From the NCBI GenBank assembly GCA_964510315.1, contig CAZEAP010000024.1, positions 1-55,505 on the forward strand: a stretch of DNA of 55,505 nucleotides. The letters run 5' to 3'. The notes beneath the pieces are model-generated. The model saw only the letters and a program-made list of their open reading frames with translations, was not told the DNA's origin and ran no database searches. Every line of letters begins with the position of its first letter. Position 1 is the first letter of the stretch. Of this stretch, positions 51,077 through 55,505 are shown piece after piece. This DNA is from CAZEAP01 sp964510315. GTDB lineage: Bacteria > Planctomycetota > Brocadiia > SM23-32. A program made the translations under genes and the position numbers.

Positions 51077-53776
51077 TTACTTCTCCGGAGCGGCATCGAT
51101 TATGCAGACGCCGCCGGCCGGCACCTCCAAGGCGAAACGCCCGTCCCGCACCGGCAGCTCTCGCCCGGTGAGCACGTCGCTCACACGAAGGCTGCCGGGC
51201 ACCTGGACGCTTACCTCCACCCGCCGCTCCCGCGGGTCCACCCACGCCGGGTCCATCGCGTAGATCCGGTAACGCGCGTCGTCCAGGCGGATTGTATGGA
51301 AGAAGACATCGTCGCCCTCCGGCCGGAAAGGCAGCGCGGCGGCCGCCGACTCGAACGAGTCCCGCAGCGCCCCGGCGGCCTCCATGCCACGCATCCTCCG
51401 GCCCCCCTCGCGCCAGAGTTCGACCCCGTCGGTGTGCCACCACTGCTCCACCCCGGCGACCGCGTCGAGGTCGGCATGGACCGGCACGATGGCAAAGGGC
51501 CCGTAGGGCGTTGCGAACATGTGCCCGAACTGGCGCTTCTTCCCCAGGAGGACGGCCTGCAGGGCGTGCCCCGGGGTCTCGGTCATACCCCAGAGTGCGG
51601 CGTTGTGGGGGATGACGGCTTCGTGCAGGGCCGGATCGTCGCGCCATCGTTGGGGTCGGTGGAGGTTATGAACGTCCGCCACCCAGCGGGGGTCGGGCTC
51701 GTGCACGGCCAGACCGACCGGCGACATGCCGGCCATCTGTTCGGGCCGGGGAGTGAAGACGATCCCCTTTCCGAGCATGTGCAGGAATATCTCCGTGGAC
51801 TCCCGCCCCATGTCGCTGAAGGCGAACCCCTCCCCCGTGCGCCGCAGGTGCTTGAACCGGAACTCGTAATGGCTGCCCCCCAGCAGCGTGTGCGCGATCA
51901 GCAGGCGCAGGTACGGATGGCCGTGCTTGGGATACTCCCACTGCCAGTAGCGGTTGAAGGAGAACAGGTCCCCCAGCATGGTCACCGTGAAGTCCGGCAC
52001 CAGTCCCGCCTGCCGCAGGCCGAAGCGGGCCAGCGCGTTGATCTCCGAGGTGCGGGAGTTCGAATCCTCGGTCGCCGGGAGCAGCGCCCGGCCCCTCCCG
52101 CCCCCGAACAGGGCCTCGAACGCGCCGGGCATCGCCGGTATGCTCATCCACCACGCCGCCTTGTTGCGGGTGGTCGCCCGCTTGCCGTGCTCCGCGCAGA
52201 GGTCGAGGAGCCGGCTGGAGTAGTGCCGGAGGTAGCGCGGGGCCGTCCGGGGGCGGGAGTCCTCGGAGGAGAGGAAACCCTCCAGGTAGCGGGGCGCGGC
52301 CCGCAGCATCTTCCCGGCGGTCTCCAGGTGCAGGAACGGCGTGCAGCCGTGTCCCATGTTGACGAGGACGGGGACCTCGTTCCTCTCGGCCCACCGGGCG
52401 GTCTCGACCACTTCTTCCCGCGTCATTGCGCCGCGGACGTTCGCCTGATTCCACTGCCATTCCGACCACATCTCCCCGTTTTCGTCGAGCACCGGCTCTT
52501 CCTCCACGGCGCGCGTCCCGGCGACGTAGCGCAGGTTGTCGTAAGGGAAGCGTTCGCGGTGCCATTCGACGTAACGATGGAACCGGCGGGCGAAGCGTTC
52601 CTCCGGCCGGACCCGCAGGTCGCGTACGACGTATGGACCCGCCTTCTCCGGCGCGTCGCCTTTGTACTCAAGCACCTGCCGGCGCAGGCCGGCCAGGGTC
52701 TCCCCGATCTCCCCGGGGACGCCCCGCCGCTCGAGGCTCTCCACTGAATCGGCCCAGCGCTCGTTCAGCCGCACGCGGTATATGGTCTCGTCGCCGTTGG
52801 GACTGCTGCCGAGGTACATCGCCCGGCCGTCGAGGGCGACGTCGGTGAACCCCACCCGCCCGTTGGCCTCCCGCAGCGTCTCACCCTCCGCGTCGAGCAG
52901 CTTCACGACCCCGCCGGTCACCACCAGCACGCCGGGCTGGTCGCCCCCGGGCAATTCGCCGAGCACGCGCGGGAAGGCGGTGCTGTAGAACTCGGTGTAC
53001 GTCTCGCCGCGGAACCGCCACCGCTGGGGTTCGGAGAGCCACATCTTCCGGCCTTCGCCGCCCAGGCAGAGCACCTGGTGGTCGTTGGTGCACCAGCTCC
53101 CCAGGACGACCTCCGGCGCCCCGTCGCCGTCCACGTCGCCGGCGTCGATGGCCAGGGGTTTGAACAGCAGGGCCGGGTTGTGCCAGCTTCGGCGGTCGGC
53201 GGGCACGCTGAGTTGGAACCTGTCCGTTTCGACGAAACGGTCTTCGGCGAGCCGGAAGCGGAGCAGCTCGCTGCCGGAGTTGAGCACGAGCACCTCGTCC
53301 CGCCCGTCGCCGTCCAGGTCCGCGACGGCCAGCCGGAGCACCAGCGGCTTCACCTGCCGCTCCGCCAGCACCGTCCCGTCGGCATCGAGGGCGTAGAGCC
53401 GGCCTCCTACGCCGCCGCAGACGATCCGCGGGGCGCCGCCGGGCCCGAGGCGTCCGACGGCAACGTCGTAGAGCGGCATCGGATCGTGGTGGGACCACAG
53501 CGGCCCCCCGTCGCCCGAGAACGCCCGCAGCGCCCCTCCGGCCGTGACGACCAGCACTTCGTCCCGGCCGTCCGCGTCCAGGTCGGCCGCGGCGAGGTTG
53601 AAGGGAAAGGAATCCAGCGCCACCTCCCAGAGCTGCTCCCCGGTCTCGGGGTTGAGGCACGCAACGGCGCCCTCGTAGGCGCCGTAGACGAGCATGCTGG
53701 TTCCGTCGCCGTTTACGTCCGCCGGGACGATGCGCCATGCGCCGCCCCGGGCCTCAAGGTATTCTGCGTCGGGCAT
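51077..53776 (-). CDS. VCBS/FG-GAP-propeller protein resembling lambda-carrageenase
   Basis: An 899-residue protein. The N-terminal ~350 residues form a propeller with repeated calcium-binding turns (ADVNGDG at ~19-25, DLDADGRDE, DLDGDGRDE, DVDGDGAPE). The C-terminal ~550 residues are a hydrolase-like region containing WQWNQANVRGAMTREEV, VPVLVNMGHGCTPFLH, LHRPQRWRDDPALHE and a final beta-sandwich. A propeller plus catalytic C-terminus and ~900-945 residues match the layout of lambda-carrageenase (GH150); this is pattern recall, not a verified match. ATG 53776 has GGAAGGA seven bases upstream. A start at 53914 would add a poor hydrophobic segment (MAVGMVAAVGGP) that might serve for export. A sulfatase lies 4 kb away. 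Confidence 0.7.
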   Translation of the reverse strand: MPDAEYLEARGGAWRIVPADVNGDGTSMLVYGAYEGAVACLNPETGEQLWEVALDSFPFNLAAADLDADGRDEVLVVTAGGALRAFSGDGGPLWSHHDPMPLYDVAVGRLGPGGAPRIVCGGVGGRLYALDADGTVLAERQVKPLVLRLAVADLDGDGRDEVLVLNSGSELLRFRLAEDRFVETDRFQLSVPADRRSWHNPALLFKPLAIDAGDVDGDGAPEVVLGSWCTNDHQVLCLGGEGRKMWLSEPQRWRFRGETYTEFYSTAFPRVLGELPGGDQPGVLVVTGGVVKLLDAEGETLREANGRVGFTDVALDGRAMYLGSSPNGDETIYRVRLNERWADSVESLERRGVPGEIGETLAGLRRQVLEYKGDAPEKAGPYVVRDLRVRPEERFARRFHRYVEWHRERFPYDNLRYVAGTRAVEEEPVLDENGEMWSEWQWNQANVRGAMTREEVVETARWAERNEVPVLVNMGHGCTPFLHLETAGKMLRAAPRYLEGFLSSEDSRPRTAPRYLRHYSSRLLDLCAEHGKRATTRNKAAWWMSIPAMPGAFEALFGGGRGRALLPATEDSNSRTSEINALARFGLRQAGLVPDFTVTMLGDLFSFNRYWQWEYPKHGHPYLRLLIAHTLLGGSHYEFRFKHLRRTGEGFAFSDMGRESTEIFLHMLGKGIVFTPRPEQMAGMSPVGLAVHEPDPRWVADVHNLHRPQRWRDDPALHEAVIPHNAALWGMTETPGHALQAVLLGKKRQFGHMFATPYGPFAIVPVHADLDAVAGVEQWWHTDGVELWREGGRRMRGMEAAGALRDSFESAAAALPFRPEGDDVFFHTIRLDDARYRIYAMDPAWVDPRERRVEVSVQVPGSLRVSDVLTGRELPVRDGRFALEVPAGGVCIIDAAPEK

Positions 53777-54175
53777 GTCGGTCCTTCCGGAGAAAACTGT
53801 CGGCCCGCCGACGGCCGCAACCATCCCGACCGCCATGAGACCCCTGGAGAAAACAGCGTCGGCTGATCCGCCGCGTGGTTGCCCTGCTCTCGGATTCGGT
53901 CGCTCGAACGGCACTACTACCGGACGGGCGGCGGATTCTCAACCGTGGCCGCCTTTTCCGGCATCAGCGAGCTCTGTGACAGAAGTCGCCTCCTTTCCAT
54001 TGGTTTGGGGCACGCCAGTCCCAACTGCCAACTTCCAAAGCGTTTTGCGGGACCACGCACAAAGTCAGGGGGTTATGTGGCCACGCCAGCGCCGTACTTT
54101 GGATTTTCGGTCGCATCCCGCCGACGCTCGACGAGTTGCGGCAAAATGGGTTCGTTTCGTAATCGGGGGGCACAA
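53777..54175. other. Gene-free stretch before the repeat block
   Basis: This region contains translated-looking but non-coding sequence of a kind often seen between planctomycete genes. On the minus strand it begins ATGGGTTCGTTTCG... near 54165 and runs through GTTGGCAGTTGGGACTGGCG near 54010. I interpret it as dispersed repeat debris. Confidence 0.4.
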
Positions 54176-54418
54176 TGGAACCGCAGATGAACGTCCGCCC
54201 TGGGCTCCGACGTGGATTGGCGAGGGAACAGAAAGGGGAACCACGGAGAGCACGGAGGGCACGGAGAACGGCAAAGGCACAGGCCGGGCACCACGAAAAA
54301 CGGAGACACAGATCGGCACTGATAGACACGGATGAAAAACTCCCGACAGACGAAAAGGGAAACGGAAAACGCCAGACACAGATGGGCACTGATAAACACA
54401 GATGGAAGACCCACAGAA
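54176..54418 (+). repeat. 'ACCACGGAG' / 'CACAGATNGGCACTGATA' repeat block
   Basis: It contains ACCACGGAGAGCACGGAGGG at 54240, then two near copies of CACAGATCGGCACTGATAGA (54308) and CACAGATGGGCACTGATAAA (about 54376). Both are embedded in purine-rich sequence. Open frames across it are artefacts of the repeat. Confidence 0.7.
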
Positions 54419-54433
54419 GTTCTGGAACTGATT

Positions 54434-54513
54434 TGTAGAAAGCATCCGTCGGCACTCCAATCGGCCGGGCGCCCCCCGCGCCGTACTTTCCCGCTCCGCC
54501 GTCTCGCATGACA
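54434..54513 (+). mobile_element. MITE copy F, left part only
   Basis: TGTAGAAAGCATCCGTCGGC is followed by ACTCCAATCGGCCGGGCGCC and CGCGCCGTACTTTCCCG, matching the end of copy D. The outer bases of the terminal repeat and the right half are absent. Confidence 0.65.
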
Positions 54514-54589
54514 GCGGCAATCGGCCGTCGGCACGCGGTCCGCTGCTTGGCATCCGGCCGCCGGGCTCTGCAAGAGCCCGACATACCAG

Positions 54590-54822
54590 CCCGGGGCGCA
54601 CCCCCAGGACCAGGGACTTGGTCAAGAGCCCGCCCTGGGGCGCGTACATCTTCAGCGTCGGCGCCGCAGAGCGGCGCGGTCGTGAAGGCCGGGGGTTCGC
54701 GGCGGGGGCCGTTGTGCAGCGGTGCCCCGCTGGGCAAGTATGACGTCCGACGGATCATCGGGGAGTCCCGCGACGGCCGGTCCGTGGCCGTTGCGCCGCA
54801 AAGCGGCGCGGTCGTGAAGGCC
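54590..54822 (+). repeat. 233-base direct repeat, copy 1
   Basis: It is nearly identical to 55084-55316, with the same length and an offset of 494 bases. Its last 93 bases (54730-54822) form the unit also found at 54865-54957. It contains CTGGGCAAGTATGACGTCCG and GCGCGGTCGTGAAGGCC. Frames through it are not genes. Confidence 0.85.
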
Positions 54823-54864
54823 GGGGACAAGGTGCCCCCGCTGGGCAGGTATGACGTCCGCCCG

Positions 54865-54957
54865 CTGGGCAGGTATGACGTCCGACGGATCATCGGGGAG
54901 TCCCGCGACGGCGGGTCCGTGGCCGTTGCGCCGCAGAGCGGCGCGGTCGTGAAGGCC
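54865..54957 (+). repeat. 93-base unit, middle copy
   Basis: It contains GACGTCCGACGGATCATCGG and CGGTCGTGAAGGCC as in 54730-54822 and 55224-55316. It is preceded by a partial duplication of its first 20 bases at 54841. Three units over 590 bases with unequal spacing do not form a CRISPR array. Confidence 0.85.
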
Positions 54958-55083
54958 AGGACTTCAGCCCTGGTCTCCATCACATGGCCCCTGCGGGGCC
55001 GAAAGAGAAGGCCGGGGACAAGATGCCCCCCCTACAGCCTGGCCCTGTGGCGCTAAAGCCCCGAAGGGACCCTGTATACACGG

Positions 55084-55316
55084 CCCGGGGCGCACCCCCA
55101 GGACCGGGGACTTGGTCAAGAGCCCGCCCTGGGGCGCGTACATCTTCAGCGTCGGCGCCGCGGAGCGGCGCGGTCGTGGAAGCCGGGGGTTCGCGGCGGG
55201 GGCCGTTGTGCAGCGGTGCCCCGCTGGGCAAGTATGACGTCCGACGGATCATCGGGGAGTCCCGCGACGGCCGGTCCGTGGCCGTTGCGCCGCAAAGCGG
55301 CGCGGTCGTGAAGGCC
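55084..55316 (+). repeat. 233-base direct repeat, copy 2
   Basis: Second copy of 54590-54822, differing at only a few positions. It runs directly into the end repeat at 55296-55398. Confidence 0.85.
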
Positions 55317-55398
55317 AGGGCTTCAGCCCTGGTATCTCCCGCGAAAACCCAATTGCGCCCCGCAGGGGCGCGGTGAGGTACCCGATGCGCAAAAGCCT
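55296..55398 (+). repeat. End repeat, inverted copy of 57-159
   Basis: Its 103 bases match 57-159 on the other strand, with the palindromes CCAGGGCTTCAGCCCTGG and GCGCCCCGCAGGGGCGC. Bases 55399-55505 resemble other copies of the same GC-rich repeat class and hold no gene. Confidence 0.85.
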
Positions 55399-55505
55399 GA
55401 CCGGCGGGTCCTGGCGGCAGGCCGGTGTGAAGACATTGCGTATCGAACTGGCTCACCATCATCTGCATCTGTGACCCGACCGCGCCCCTCCGGGGCGCAT
55501 GGTTA

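Noticed and set aside
54508..55056. Open frame with repeated VAVAPQSGAVVKAG peptides
   Set aside because: The repeated peptide simply reflects the DNA repeat units; no start signal or domain is present.
54590..55316. CRISPR-like repeat array
   Set aside because: There are only three 93-base units with unequal spacing, inside longer duplications, and no cas genes.

Overview
The window is high-G+C bacterial chromosomal DNA. It carries about 36 intact protein genes, four decayed gene remnants and several families of intergenic repeats. I recognised no rRNA, tRNA, CRISPR array, prophage or transposase gene. The gene content points to the Planctomycetota / wider PVC superphylum, or a neighbouring group such as Hydrogenedentota. 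The clues are a prepilin-type protein ending in an acidic Asp/Gly-rich tail, a FGly-type sulfatase, several polysaccharide-degrading enzymes, a UroD-family protein, a sugar isomerase/epimerase, FAD_oxidored and DUF4833 proteins, and degenerate 'ACCACGGAG..' repeats. This assignment is inference; no ribosomal marker is present. It looks like one contig of an environmental genome: both ends lie in the same repeat, in inverted orientation.

Layout. 1-4.9 kb: end repeats, a GH10 xylanase-like gene with a MITE just upstream, a small membrane protein, a clan GH-A hydrolase, and two gene remnants. 4.9-11.5 kb: a five-gene run of ABC exporter, DUF1854 protein, HlyD-type adaptor, phospholipase-C-like protein and FAD oxidoreductase. 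12.2-16 kb: UroD-family protein, SH3 protein, M48 lipoprotein protease, orphan fumarase beta domain and endonuclease III. 16.3-26.1 kb, mostly minus strand: coiled-coil exported protein, REC-SpoIIE phosphatase, LysM/degenerate-LytM lipoprotein, HEAT lipoprotein, DUF3108 protein (plus strand), giant alpha-solenoid and purM. 26.2-37 kb: TIM-barrel isomerase, exported protein, pseudopilin, GH32/43-like hydrolase, MscS channel, MATE transporter, beta-helix protein and DUF4833 lipoprotein. 37.6-39.6 kb: pseudokinase and PP2C phosphatase. 39.6-44.7 kb: zwf, PilZ-sigma54 activator, degenerate GGDEF protein and a TadG-like gene behind a sigma54 promoter. 45-50.4 kb: SppA, sulfatase, and a second ABC exporter/DUF1854 pair. 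51-53.8 kb: a large VCBS-propeller protein resembling lambda-carrageenase. 53.8-55.5 kb: repeats only.

Themes. (1) An ABC exporter with an extra N-terminal domain and a four-Cys zinc ribbon occurs twice, each time next to a DUF1854 protein but in opposite gene order. This looks like a two-component module of unknown cargo. (2) A PilZ-sigma54 activator, a GGDEF-like protein without its signature, and a TadG-like surface gene with a GG-N10-GC promoter sit together and suggest a c-di-GMP-to-sigma54 surface-structure switch. (3) Signalling and wall proteins with lost active sites (pseudokinase, LytM-like protein, GGDEF-like protein) recur. (4) A MITE family with 12-bp terminal inverted repeats is present; one copy has a perfect 10-bp target duplication.
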